Position numbers and translations under genes: made by a program
The notes under the pieces: generated by a model
Databases searched by the model: none
What the model saw: only the letters and a program-made list of their open reading frames with translations
What the model was told of the DNA's origin: nothing
Shown: positions 36,281-44,824 of the stretch, one piece after another
Layout of the letters: the number at the start of each line of letters is the position of its first letter
Numbering within the stretch: position 1 is the first letter of the stretch
Assembly (NCBI RefSeq): GCF_900100655.1
Contig: NZ_FNCE01000002.1
Location: 476,937 to 540,936 of the forward strand
Length of the DNA stretch: 64,000 bases
DNA from: Limimonas halophila
GTDB taxonomy: Bacteria > Pseudomonadota > Alphaproteobacteria > Kiloniellales > Rhodovibrionaceae
Direction of reading: 5' to 3'

Positions 36281-37315
36281 ATGACCGGCCGCCCCGCGCC
36301 CCTGATCCTCACGCCCGGCGACCCGGCCGGCATCGGCGGGGAGCTGACGCTCGCGGCGTGGCTGGCCCGACGCGGCGCCGACGTCCCGCCCTTCGCCGTG
36401 CTGGACGATCCGCAGCGGCTGGCCCGGCTGGCGTCGGATCTGGGCTGGACCGTGCCCGTCGCCCGCGTCGAGTCGCCGGCCGACGCGGGCGCGGTGTTCG
36501 CCACCGCCCTGCCCGTGCTGCCGCACGGCTTTCCGCGGCCGGTGACGCCGGGCCAGCCGGACCCGGCGAACGGCCACGCCGTCGTGGAGGCCATCGACCG
36601 CGCGGTGCATTTCGTCCAGGCCGGCCAGGCGGGCGCCGTCGTCACCAACCCCATCGCCAAGACGGTGCTGCGCGCGGGCGGCTTCGCGCACCCCGGCCAC
36701 ACGGAATACCTCGCCCACTTGGCCGCGGCGGGCGGCACACCGCCCGAACCGGTGATGATGCTGGCCGCGCCTGAGCTGCGCGTGGTGCCCGTGACCGTCC
36801 ACATCGCGCTCAAGGACGTGCCGGGCGCGCTCACGCCCGAGGCCATCCAGCACGCCGTGCGCACGACCGCGCGCGCCCTCGCCCGGGATTTCGGCGTGGC
36901 GCGGCCGCGCATCGCCGTGGCGGGGCTCAACCCTCACGCGGGCGAGGACGGCACGATGGGGCGCGAGGAGATCGAGCTGATCGGCCCCGCGCTGGACACC
37001 CTGCGGGCCGAAGGGCTGGACGTGCGCGGCCCGCTCTCGGCCGACACGCTGTTCCACGCGGCCGCCCGCGAGGGCTACGACGCGGCCGTGTGCATGTACC
37101 ACGACCAGGCGCTCATCCCGCTGAAAACCCTGGATTTCGCGCGCGGGGTCAACGTCACCCTGGCGCTGCCGTTCGTGCGCACCTCGCCCGACCACGGCAC
37201 GGCCTTCGCCATCGCCGGCACCGGCACGGCGGACCCCACGAGCCTGCTGGAAGCTCTGCGCACCGCGCGCACGATGGCGGCGAACCGAGCCGCGGCCGAT
37301 CAGCATGTGTCGTAA
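36281..37315 (+). CDS. pdxA: 4-Hydroxythreonine-4-phosphate dehydrogenase
   Basis: A 344-residue NAD-dependent, metal-using enzyme of pyridoxal 5'-phosphate synthesis. Family segments include LTPGDPAGIGGELTL at the N-terminus, GLNPHAGEDGTMGREE, GPLSADTLFHAA, and CMYHDQALIPLKTL with the metal-binding His, then LPFVRTSPDHGTAF. It starts 12 bases after surA and ends 11 bases before rsmA. PLP supply has no special link to its neighbours; the order surA-pdxA-rsmA is conserved across proteobacteria. Confidence 0.96.
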   Translation: MTGRPAPLILTPGDPAGIGGELTLAAWLARRGADVPPFAVLDDPQRLARLASDLGWTVPVARVESPADAGAVFATALPVLPHGFPRPVTPGQPDPANGHAVVEAIDRAVHFVQAGQAGAVVTNPIAKTVLRAGGFAHPGHTEYLAHLAAAGGTPPEPVMMLAAPELRVVPVTVHIALKDVPGALTPEAIQHAVRTTARALARDFGVARPRIAVAGLNPHAGEDGTMGREEIELIGPALDTLRAEGLDVRGPLSADTLFHAAAREGYDAAVCMYHDQALIPLKTLDFARGVNVTLALPFVRTSPDHGTAFAIAGTGTADPTSLLEALRTARTMAANRAAADQHVS

Positions 37316-37326
37316 GCTGCTCCGAG

Positions 37327-38163
37327 ATGCCCGAGCTTGAACCGCTGCGCGAAACCATCCGGCGCCACGGCCTGAACGCGCGGCGCTCGCTGGGCCAGCA
37401 TTTCCTGCTCGACGCGAACCTCACCGACCGGATCGCGCGTGCGGCTGGCGACCTCACGCACGGCACGACCATCGAAATCGGGCCGGGCCCGGGGGGCCTC
37501 ACCCGCTCGCTGCTGGCCGCCGGGGCGCGCCACGTCGTCGCCGTGGAGCGCGATCCGCGTTGCCTCGCCGCGCTGGCGGAACTCGGCGAGGCCTATCCGG
37601 GCCGGCTAACCGCGCACAAGGCCGACGCCCAGCACCTTCGGCTGGCCGATCTGGGGCCGCCGCCGCGCACGGTCGTGGCGAACCTGCCCTACAATGTCGC
37701 CACGGAATTGCTGATCGGCTGGCTGGACGAGCTGGCCGCCGATCCGGACGCCGCCGCGGGCTTCACGCTGATGTTCCAGAAGGAGGTTGCGGACCGCCTG
37801 GTGGCCGCACCCGGCACCAAGGCCTACGGTCGGCTTTCGATCCTGACGCAGTGGCTGTGCGCGGCGCGGGTGCTGTTCAAGGTGCCGCCGCAGGCCTTCA
37901 CGCCGCCGCCGAAGGTGTGGTCCGGCGTGGTGCAGCTCACCCCGCGCCCGGCGCCGCTGGCCCCCGCGAACAGCGCCACGCTCCAGCGCGTGACGGGGGC
38001 GGCCTTCGGCCAGCGCCGCAAAATGCTGCGACAGAGTCTGAAAAGCCTGGGCGAGCCCGCCGATTTGGCCGCCCGCGCGGGCGTTCCCCTGACCGCGCGG
38101 GCAGAGGATTTGTCGGTGGAGTCGTACTGCGCGATCGCGCGCGCCCTCGAGGCCGACGGCTGA
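37327..38163 (+). CDS. rsmA: 16S rRNA dimethyladenosine transferase
   Basis: A 278-residue SAM-dependent methyltransferase that dimethylates two adjacent adenosines near the 3' end of 16S rRNA. The N-terminal GQHFLLDANLTDRIA, the SAM-binding IEIGPGPGGLTRSLL, and the catalytic VVANLPYNVATELL are present. The ATG at 37327 matches the family N-terminus; the long in-frame extension is the shadow of pdxA. It converges on a small gene with a single base between the stops. Confidence 0.96.
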   Translation: MPELEPLRETIRRHGLNARRSLGQHFLLDANLTDRIARAAGDLTHGTTIEIGPGPGGLTRSLLAAGARHVVAVERDPRCLAALAELGEAYPGRLTAHKADAQHLRLADLGPPPRTVVANLPYNVATELLIGWLDELAADPDAAAGFTLMFQKEVADRLVAAPGTKAYGRLSILTQWLCAARVLFKVPPQAFTPPPKVWSGVVQLTPRPAPLAPANSATLQRVTGAAFGQRRKMLRQSLKSLGEPADLAARAGVPLTARAEDLSVESYCAIARALEADG

Positions 38164-38164
38164 C

Positions 38165-38338
38165 TCACGCCAGCGCCGGTTCGGGAGCTTCCTGGGTGTT
38201 GCGGGCGGCGCGGATGGCGGCGGTGATCTCACGCTCGCTCAGCCCGTCGCTGCGGGCGAGCATGCGCACGATCGGGTCGGCGAGCACGTCGCGCACCGTG
38301 GGCTCGCGACCGGCCATTTGCCAGTGATCCGGCGTCAC
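38165..38338 (-). CDS. Unrecognised 57-residue protein
   Basis: A small protein of 57 residues, polar, starting TPDHWQMAGREPTVRDVLAD after the initiator and ending in an acidic/Ala-rich tail. The middle has DPIVRMLARSDGLSEREITAAIRAARN, an amphipathic helix pair. The GTG at 38338 is strongly supported by GGGGAGG seven bases upstream (complement of 38346-38352). The frame continues upstream to 38461 without an equally good signal. I do not recognise the family; short helical proteins of this kind are common in alphaproteobacteria. Single gene, convergent with rsmA. Confidence 0.65.
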   Translation of the reverse strand: MTPDHWQMAGREPTVRDVLADPIVRMLARSDGLSEREITAAIRAARNTQEAPEPALA

Positions 38339-38487
38339 GGTCTGGCCTCCCCAATGCCTGAAATTTCGTGTGATCTCGTGAGTCAAAACCCTAACATATC
38401 GAGCGTACGTTCGGGAGCGTCCGGAGAGATGAGGCCGAATGGGCGGCTGGACAAGCCGCAACGCTTACAAAACGCGAACACCCGACG

Positions 38488-38520
38488 GAGTCACCGAACC
38501 ACGCCGAGTCACCGCACCAC
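38488..38520. repeat. 18-base tandem repeat at the end of the universal-stress gene
   Basis: Two copies of GAGTCACCGNACCAC, at 38488-38502 and 38506-38520, 14 of 15 bases identical, spaced by an 18-base period. On the minus strand the first-read copy contains the last codons and stop (VVR-stop), and the second repeats the same codons and stop outside the gene. A small slippage duplication is the simplest explanation. Confidence 0.7.
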
Positions 38521-39297
38521 GAGCACGGGCCCGCGGGCGGCGTCCACCAGCGTGGCAAGTTCGCCGTCATCGCTGGCGCCGACGACCGTGACCCCGCCGG
38601 CGCGCTCGGCCAGGGTCGCCCCCAGATCGCGGCCGGTCTCACAGCGCGTGACGCGCTCAGGCCAGCCGCGAGCGTGCAGCCACGCGGCCGCGGCCTCCGC
38701 CCGCGTCGTGTCGTCCGGCGCCGCCGGCACCGCGAGCACCTCCAGCGGCCGCTCGTAGGCGCGTGCCAGATCGTCCGCCGCCGCCAACACGCGCTCGTCG
38801 CCCTCGAAAACGGCCGTGACGCGCTCGGGCTCGCTCAGCGCCGGGTCAAGGATCATCACCGGAATGCGGCTGCGCGCCAGCGCCTGCCGCGCCGTGCTGC
38901 CCGCGCGCGGGGCCTGTCGGCTGCGGCTGCGCGCGAGCACCAGCATGTCGGCCTCCTGGGCGCTCGCCAGCAGGCATTCGGCGGGCACGCCCCGGTCCGC
39001 CTGGAAGCGCCAGCGCAGCCGCCAGCGCTCGGCGAGTCGGGCCAGCTCGCGCTCCAGCTCGGCCGCGCGCGTCTCGAAGGCCCGCTGCATCGTCGCCGGG
39101 TCCACGGCCTCCCAGCCGCCGCCGGGGCGCAGCGTCTTGCTGAACGGGAAGCCCGCCAGATCCAGGAAGGCGCGTTCCTCGACATAGAGCCCCATCAACT
39201 CCGCCCGCCGCCGGACGGCCAAGCGGGCGGCGGCTTCCAGCATGCGCGCGCCCGGCTCCGGGCTGTCCACGGCAACCACGATGCGCCCGGCCATCAC
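38509..39297 (-). CDS. Universal stress protein, tandem-domain type
   Basis: A 262-residue UspA-family protein. The first domain begins IVVAVDSPEPGARMLEAAARLA and carries VLARSRSRQAPRAGSTARQAL, a loop in which the usual G-x2-G ATP motif is weak but the Gly-Ser-Thr end is kept. The second half repeats the fold at lower similarity, ending GVTVVGASDDGELATLVDAARGPVLVVR. Its ATG overlaps the stop of the Lon-family protease gene by four bases, so both form an operon. A stress-related protease adaptor or co-regulated stress factor is a reasonable inference. Confidence 0.83.
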   Translation of the reverse strand: MMAGRIVVAVDSPEPGARMLEAAARLAVRRRAELMGLYVEERAFLDLAGFPFSKTLRPGGGWEAVDPATMQRAFETRAAELERELARLAERWRLRWRFQADRGVPAECLLASAQEADMLVLARSRSRQAPRAGSTARQALARSRIPVMILDPALSEPERVTAVFEGDERVLAAADDLARAYERPLEVLAVPAAPDDTTRAEAAAAWLHARGWPERVTRCETGRDLGATLAERAGGVTVVGASDDGELATLVDAARGPVLVVR

Positions 39298-41708
39298 GCT
39301 TCTCCCGTGCTGTTCCGCCGCGCCTCGGAGGGCAGGCCGAACTGGCGACGCTTCTCCGCCAGCGCGTCCAGACTGGCCTGGACGGCGCCGTTGAACGTGT
39401 CGGCCGGGAAGCGGCCATCCGCGTCCTCCGTGCCGGCGGGCATGCCGGTGAAGAGCTCGATCGCCTCGTCCACGGTCTTAACGGCGTGCACGGCGAAGCT
39501 GTCCGCGCGCACGGCGTCGACGACCTCCTGGCGCAGGGTGAGGTGCTTGCGGTTGGCGTCGGGGATGACGACGCCCTGCTCACCGGTCAGCCCGCGGTCC
39601 TTGCAGACCTCGAAGAAGCCCTCGATCTTCTCGTTGACGCCGCCGATGGGCTGCACCTGCCCGTGCTGGTTCACCGAGCCCGTCACCGCGAGATCCTGGC
39701 GCAACGGCACGTCCGCGATGGTCGAGAGCAGCGTCAGCAGCTCGGCGAGCGAGGCGCTGTCGCCCTCGACCCCGCCGTAGGACTGCTCGAACACGAGGCT
39801 GGCGCTCAGCGACAGCGGGCGCTCGCGCGCGTAGCGGGCCGCCAGATACCCGTGCAGGATGAGCACGCCCTTGGAGTGGATGGGGCCGCCCAGCGCCACC
39901 TCACGCTCGATGTCGACGACGTTGCCGCGCCCGATCCCGGCGCGCGCCGTGACGCGGGTGGGCCGCCCGAAGCTGACCCCGCCCAGGCTCATCACCGTCA
40001 GCGCGTTGATCTGACCGCCGCGCGTGCCGTCGCTGTCGATGAGGACGGTGCCGCGCAGGATTTCCTCGTGCATGCGCTCGCGCACGCGGCCCATGCGGCG
40101 CTCGCGCGCGCGGATGGCGGCGTCGACGTCGGCCGCCTCGACCGGATTGTTGCCGTTGCGGCGGGCGTGGAAGTCGGCCTCCCGCAGGGTGTCCGCGATG
40201 GTTTCCATCTCGATGGACAGCTTGTCCTGATCGGCCGCCAGCCGAGCGGCGTGCTCCAGCACCCGCGCAACCCCGGCGGCCGAGAAGGGCGCCAGCTCGT
40301 TGCGGCGCGCCAACGTGGCCACGGCGCGGGCGTAGAGGTCGCGCGTGCCGTCGGACCGGTCGGTTCGCTCCTCGAAGTCGGCGGCGACCTTGAACAGTTC
40401 GTTGAATTCCGGGTCCAGCTCGCTGAGCAGATAGTACAGCAGCCGCTCGCCGATGAGCACGACTTTCAGCGACAGCGGCACGGGTTCCGGCTCCAGCGAC
40501 ACCGTCGAGATCAGCCCGAGCGCCTGATACAGGGACTCGATGCGGACTTCGCCCGCGCGCAGCGTGCGCTTGAGGGCCTCCCAGGCGAGCGGCTTCGACA
40601 GCACCTTGCGCGCGTCGAGGACGAGGTAGCCGCCGTTGGCGCGGTGCAGCGCGCCCTCGCGGATCAGGTGGAAGTCGGTGGTCAGCGCGCCCATCTCGGC
40701 GCGGTGCTCGATGCGGCCGATCAGGCGGTCGTAGCTCGGCTCGTCCTCGTAGACCACGGGCGCCGCCTCGCGCCCGCGGTTGTCCACGATCAGGTTGGCG
40801 CGGTAGCGGCGCAGCAGCGCTTCCGTCTGCTCGCCCTGCGCGGCCTGCATCTCCCCCTGATCGCCGCGCGCCAGCAGGGCGTCCACGTTGTCCACGATGT
40901 CGGCCTGGATGCGGTCCAGGTGGTCCTGCACGGCCCGCAAGGGATCGTAGCGCCGCTTCAGCGCCTCCACGAGATGCCCGACCGCCTGGGACGCGGTGTC
41001 CGCATTCAGCTGCCGGATCTTCTCGCGCGTTTGCTTCAGCCACTTGGGCATCTGCTGCAGGGCTTCCTGCAGGCGGTGCTGCAGCCGCTCGATCTCCTGC
41101 TGGATCTCCTGCTGCTTGTCGGCATCGAGCTGGTGGAAGCTGTCCGGCGACATCACCTCGCCGTCCTCGGTCAGCGGGGCGAAGCCGAAGCCGGCGGGCG
41201 TGCGCTGGAGGGTGATGCCGTTTTCGCGCGCCTCGCGCTCGATTTCGTTGACCGCTTTTTCCTGTTCCTCGCGGAACTCGCGCTCGATCATCTGCCGGCG
41301 CGTGCGGTATTCGTCGCTCTCGAAGGCCGCGCGCAGGGAATCGCGCAGGTCGTCGACGAAGGTGTCCAGGTCGTTCTTGAAGTCGGCCCCGCGCCCGGCC
41401 GGCAACTTGAGGATGTTGGGCCGGTGCGGTTCCTCGAAGTTGTTGACGTAGCAGAAGTCGGAGGGAAGCTCACGATTGTGCGCGTCCGCCTCCAGGTGAT
41501 GCTGGACGAGCTCGTGCTTGTGCACCCCCGATGCGCCGAGCGCGTAGATGTTGTAGCCGTCGCGCCCCATGCCGAGGCCGAAGGTCAAGGCCTCGACGGC
41601 GCGTTCTTGCCCGAGCGCGTAATCCAGGTCCGTCAGCTCGTCCGTGGTCGCGAACCCGAGCGCCTCGGGATCGCAGTGCCAGCGCAGCGCGTCGGCTTCC
41701 AGCCGCAT
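39294..41708 (-). CDS. Lon-family (AAA_32/YcbZ-like) protease
   Basis: An 804-residue protease of the Lon-like family that lacks the classic Lon N-terminal domain. The N-terminal P-loop region reads YNIYALGASGVHKHEL (residues 58-65 GASGVHKH), a degenerate Walker A. A long coiled-coil insert spans about 150-260 (Glu/Gln-rich). The proteolytic domain shows GGVEGDSASLAELLTLLS with catalytic Ser651 and PIGGVNEKIEGFF with Lys694; the 43-residue spacing equals that of the Lon Ser-Lys dyad. ATP dependence is therefore uncertain, proteolysis well supported. It is coupled to the downstream universal-stress gene and is divergent from the RNA methyltransferase gene. Confidence 0.9.
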   Translation of the reverse strand: MRLEADALRWHCDPEALGFATTDELTDLDYALGQERAVEALTFGLGMGRDGYNIYALGASGVHKHELVQHHLEADAHNRELPSDFCYVNNFEEPHRPNILKLPAGRGADFKNDLDTFVDDLRDSLRAAFESDEYRTRRQMIEREFREEQEKAVNEIEREARENGITLQRTPAGFGFAPLTEDGEVMSPDSFHQLDADKQQEIQQEIERLQHRLQEALQQMPKWLKQTREKIRQLNADTASQAVGHLVEALKRRYDPLRAVQDHLDRIQADIVDNVDALLARGDQGEMQAAQGEQTEALLRRYRANLIVDNRGREAAPVVYEDEPSYDRLIGRIEHRAEMGALTTDFHLIREGALHRANGGYLVLDARKVLSKPLAWEALKRTLRAGEVRIESLYQALGLISTVSLEPEPVPLSLKVVLIGERLLYYLLSELDPEFNELFKVAADFEERTDRSDGTRDLYARAVATLARRNELAPFSAAGVARVLEHAARLAADQDKLSIEMETIADTLREADFHARRNGNNPVEAADVDAAIRARERRMGRVRERMHEEILRGTVLIDSDGTRGGQINALTVMSLGGVSFGRPTRVTARAGIGRGNVVDIEREVALGGPIHSKGVLILHGYLAARYARERPLSLSASLVFEQSYGGVEGDSASLAELLTLLSTIADVPLRQDLAVTGSVNQHGQVQPIGGVNEKIEGFFEVCKDRGLTGEQGVVIPDANRKHLTLRQEVVDAVRADSFAVHAVKTVDEAIELFTGMPAGTEDADGRFPADTFNGAVQASLDALAEKRRQFGLPSEARRNSTGEA

Positions 41709-41795
41709 CCGGTTCCTCGCTCAGCCAAGTTTTGAGTGGCCATTCGCACGGCCGATCTTGCCACGTTCACATGAATCTGCCACCCGCCAGCGACC

Positions 41796-42857
41796 ATGAC
41801 TCGTCCGCGCACCCGATCCCGCTCGTCGAAAGGGGAAGCCCCCGCCCAGTCGCCCGACGCGCTGCTGCTGCGCTGCGCGCCGGGGCTGGCGCGCGTGCTG
41901 CGCGCGGAGGGCCGCTACACCGGCGTCCTGCCGCCCAAGGCGCGCGTGGATTTCCTGTGGCAACGCAACCACGACCTCCTCTTCTTGCCCAAGCCGCCGC
42001 GCTTTCCGCGCGCGGACGAGCTGCGCGTGGCGGAGGAGGTCCACCGCGTCCTGGCGTTCGGGCGCTACAAGGTGTCGGCGCACCAGCTCGACCAGCTGGC
42101 GCAGGGGCTGAAGCGGCGCGGCAAGCGCTGGCGCATCGCGGTCAGCGTGGACGGCAAGCAGTTCAACCGTTTCGACATGGGGCGCTGGCTGAGCAAGGAG
42201 CTGGGCCGGCGCGGTCTGCGCATCGACGAGAGCGCCGGCGCGACGGTCTTCGTCTTCTGCGTCGAGGCCGCCTACTACATCTGCGTGCGCGAGCGCGAGG
42301 CCGCGGCGGTCCGTGGCCGCGACAAGCGCCGGGCCGAGCGCGAGGGCAGCCTGCCACCCACGATCGCCGCGGCCCTGGCGTTTCAGGGCAAGCCCAAGGA
42401 CCGCGACGTCATCCTCGACCCCGTCTGCGGCAGCGGCACGCTGCTGGCGGAAGCTGGCGCCTACGCGCCCGAAGCCGAGCTGTACGGCATGGACACCGAC
42501 CGCCGCGCGGTGAAGACGGCCCGCCGCAACCTCGCCCACCTCGCCAACACCAGCGTGGAACCGGGCGACGCGCGCGAGCTCGACCTTCCCGACGGCGCGG
42601 TGACGCTGACGCTCGCCAACCTGCCCTTCGGCAAGCAGTTCGGCGACGCCGACGGCACTCCGGCGCTCTACCGCGGCGTGCTGGCGGAAATCGCGCGCAC
42701 GGCCGCCGCCAAGGGCTGGCGCGGCGTCATCCTGGCGGGTGACGGCGAGATCCTGAGCGAGGCCGCCGAGGCGGCGGGGCTCGCCATCTCGCGGCAGTTC
42801 ACCGTTCGGGTGCGCGGCGAGCCGGCGTCGATGGCCCTGCTCGAACGCGCGTCCTAA
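41796..42857 (+). CDS. THUMP-type RNA methyltransferase
   Basis: A 353-residue SAM-dependent methyltransferase of the THUMP/UPF0020 group acting on RNA, probably tRNA or rRNA. An N-terminal RNA-binding part (about 20-180) is followed by the methylase domain with DRDVILDPVCGSGTLLAEA as SAM motif, the acidic MDTDRRAVKTARRN loop, and catalytic ANLPFGKQFGD. The first 20 residues are a basic disordered tail. The particular nucleotide target is not deducible. It converges with tadC at a 3-base gap. Confidence 0.8.
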   Translation: MTRPRTRSRSSKGEAPAQSPDALLLRCAPGLARVLRAEGRYTGVLPPKARVDFLWQRNHDLLFLPKPPRFPRADELRVAEEVHRVLAFGRYKVSAHQLDQLAQGLKRRGKRWRIAVSVDGKQFNRFDMGRWLSKELGRRGLRIDESAGATVFVFCVEAAYYICVREREAAAVRGRDKRRAEREGSLPPTIAAALAFQGKPKDRDVILDPVCGSGTLLAEAGAYAPEAELYGMDTDRRAVKTARRNLAHLANTSVEPGDARELDLPDGAVTLTLANLPFGKQFGDADGTPALYRGVLAEIARTAAAKGWRGVILAGDGEILSEAAEAAGLAISRQFTVRVRGEPASMALLERAS

Positions 42858-42860
42858 CCC

Positions 42861-43823
42861 TTACATCGACCCGAACACCTCGATGAGGTCGATGGCGGCG
42901 CTGCCCAGAATGACGACGAAGAGCGCCGGCAGGATGAAGACGATGAGCGGCACCGTCATGATCGTGGGCAGGCGGGCCGCCTTTTCCTCGGCCTTGAGCA
43001 TGCGCTCGTTGCGCTGCTCGCTGGCGAGCACCCGCAGCGCCTGAGCCAGCGGGGTGCCGAACTTCTCCGTCTGGAAGAGGGTGTTCACCAGCGCCCGCAC
43101 GGGCCGCAGGTCGACGCGGCGCGAGAGGTTCTCGAACGCCTGGCGCCGGTCGGGCAGGAAGCGCAACTCCAGCGCCGTCACGCGCAACTCGTCGGCCAGG
43201 TCCGGGCTGGCCTCGCCCATCTCCTTCTGCACGCGCGAAATCGCCGCGTCCAGGCTGAGGCCGGCCTCGGCGCAGATGACCATGAGGTCGAGCGCATCCG
43301 GCAGCGCCGTGCGGATGTTCCGCATGCGCGATTCCACGCGGCGCTGGATGACGGCCTCGGGCGCATAGCTCCCGGCCAGCCCCGCCGCCAGCACGACGCC
43401 GATCTGGATCATCAGCCCGGTGTCCTTGGGTGCAACCACGACCAGCCCCAGCGCGGCGACGGCGATGCAGGCGGCCGGCAGCGCCAGCTTGGCGAACATG
43501 TAGACCGTTAGGGCATCGCGCGAGCGCCAGCCGGCCTGGGCCAGCTTGTGGCGCAAGGCGCGCACCTGGCGGTCCTTCACGACGTTGAAGCGGTCCACCA
43601 GCGGGCGGATGACGGCCACCAGCTCGTCGCGCTGCGGGCCCTGGCGGTGGCCCACCCCGGCGTCGCCGCCGTCACGCAGCGCCGCCGCGCGCAGGCGGTT
43701 GAAGCGCTCGCGCCGGCCCGCCGCCAGCAGGCTCGTCGCCAGCACCACGGCGAAGACGCTGACCCCCGCCGCGAGCGAGATCAGCACGACCGGTCCGCCG
43801 ATGGCCGCAAGGGTGTCGGTCAT
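42861..43823 (-). CDS. tadC: Tad pilus inner-membrane platform protein TadC
   Basis: A 320-residue GspF-type membrane protein of the Flp/Tad pilus machine. It has an N-terminal transmembrane helix (GPVVLISLAAGVSVFAVVLATSLLAA), a central helix pair, the conserved GspF core (ALPDALDLMVICAEAGLSLDAAISRV) and a C-terminal hydrophobic end (IMTVPLIVFILPALFVVIL). It overlaps tadB by four bases. The long frame reaching 44981 is a shadow of tadB. It is the last gene of the operon in this window; tadD is not found after it. Confidence 0.93.
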   Translation of the reverse strand: MTDTLAAIGGPVVLISLAAGVSVFAVVLATSLLAAGRRERFNRLRAAALRDGGDAGVGHRQGPQRDELVAVIRPLVDRFNVVKDRQVRALRHKLAQAGWRSRDALTVYMFAKLALPAACIAVAALGLVVVAPKDTGLMIQIGVVLAAGLAGSYAPEAVIQRRVESRMRNIRTALPDALDLMVICAEAGLSLDAAISRVQKEMGEASPDLADELRVTALELRFLPDRRQAFENLSRRVDLRPVRALVNTLFQTEKFGTPLAQALRVLASEQRNERMLKAEEKAARLPTIMTVPLIVFILPALFVVILGSAAIDLIEVFGSM

Positions 43824-44824
43824 ATCTCGAAGTTCATCAGCTTGATGAGGACCGCCACGCCCACGGCCTCGCTCACCGCCGCGCCGGCGAGCATGTAGTG
43901 GCCCGTGGGATCGGTGAAGAGCGTGGCGATGTAGTCCGGGTTCACGAGGTAGATCATGGCCCCGATGATGAAAGGCAGGCTGCCGATGATGTAGGCGCTG
44001 GCCCGCGCCTCCGACGACAGCGCCTTGATCTTCAGCCGCATCTGCTGGCGCCGGCGTAGCAGGTCGGACAGGTTCTGCAGCGTCTCCGTGAGGTTGCCGC
44101 CCGTCTCGCGTTGCAGGCCGATGCTCACGGCCAGGAAGGAGAACTCGGAGACGCCGATGCGCGAGGCCACGTCCCACAGCGCTTCTTCCAGGGTGTTGCC
44201 CAGGCGCATCGTGTCGGCGACATGCTGGAACTCCCTGCCCACGGGCCCCTCGAAGTCGTCGGCGACGTTGCCGATCATCTCGCTGATGGGCAGCCCGGCC
44301 TTGAGCCCGCGCACCACGACGTCGAGCGCGTCCGGCAGTTCGGCGATGAAGGCGTTCACGCGCCGGGCGGCCAGGTAGCCCGTCAGCGCGCGCGGCAGCG
44401 CGTAGCCCGCCAGCATCCCGACGGGACCCGCGACGCCCCAGGGCAGGCCGACCGCGACGCGCGCGGCGAGCGCCACCACCGCCGCCACCAGCAGGCATCC
44501 CAGCAGATACGCCGACAGCGGCACGGACGCGCCCGTGCGCGCCAGCAGCGCCTGGATGCCCTTGCTGCCCGGCACGGCCTTGTGCAGCGCGAGTTCCAGC
44601 TTTTGGAAACGGCCCGGCACGGCCCGGCGCACGCTCTGGGCGGCCCGATCCGCGCCGCTCGCCGCCGCGGCCGCCGCCGATCCGCCGGCCGCGCGCGCCA
44701 GCCGCCGGCGCTTGAAGCGCGCCGCGTTCACCGCGAAGACCGCACCGCCCGCCGCCAGGACGAACAGCAGGGTGCACAGGAACACCGCCGCCGCGACCAT
44801 CGCGGGCGTGGGCGTCAGCGGCAT
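43820..44824 (-). CDS. tadB: Tad pilus inner-membrane platform protein TadB
   Basis: A 334-residue GspF-type membrane protein pairing with TadC. The N-terminal helix is MVAAAVFLCTLLFVLAAGGAVF; the conserved core reads LPDALDVVVRGLKAGLPISEMI, typical of TadB, with VSIGLQRETGGNLTETL following. Overlaps cpaF by ten bases and tadC by four. Confidence 0.94.
   Translation of the reverse strand: MPLTPTPAMVAAAVFLCTLLFVLAAGGAVFAVNAARFKRRRLARAAGGSAAAAAASGADRAAQSVRRAVPGRFQKLELALHKAVPGSKGIQALLARTGASVPLSAYLLGCLLVAAVVALAARVAVGLPWGVAGPVGMLAGYALPRALTGYLAARRVNAFIAELPDALDVVVRGLKAGLPISEMIGNVADDFEGPVGREFQHVADTMRLGNTLEEALWDVASRIGVSEFSFLAVSIGLQRETGGNLTETLQNLSDLLRRRQQMRLKIKALSSEARASAYIIGSLPFIIGAMIYLVNPDYIATLFTDPTGHYMLAGAAVSEAVGVAVLIKLMNFEI

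Noticed and set aside
33059..37306. A 1415-codon minus-strand frame opposite lptD, surA and pdxA
   Set aside because: The composition is His/Arg/Ala-rich without any domain, typical of antisense shadow translation, and the plus strand encodes three clear families.
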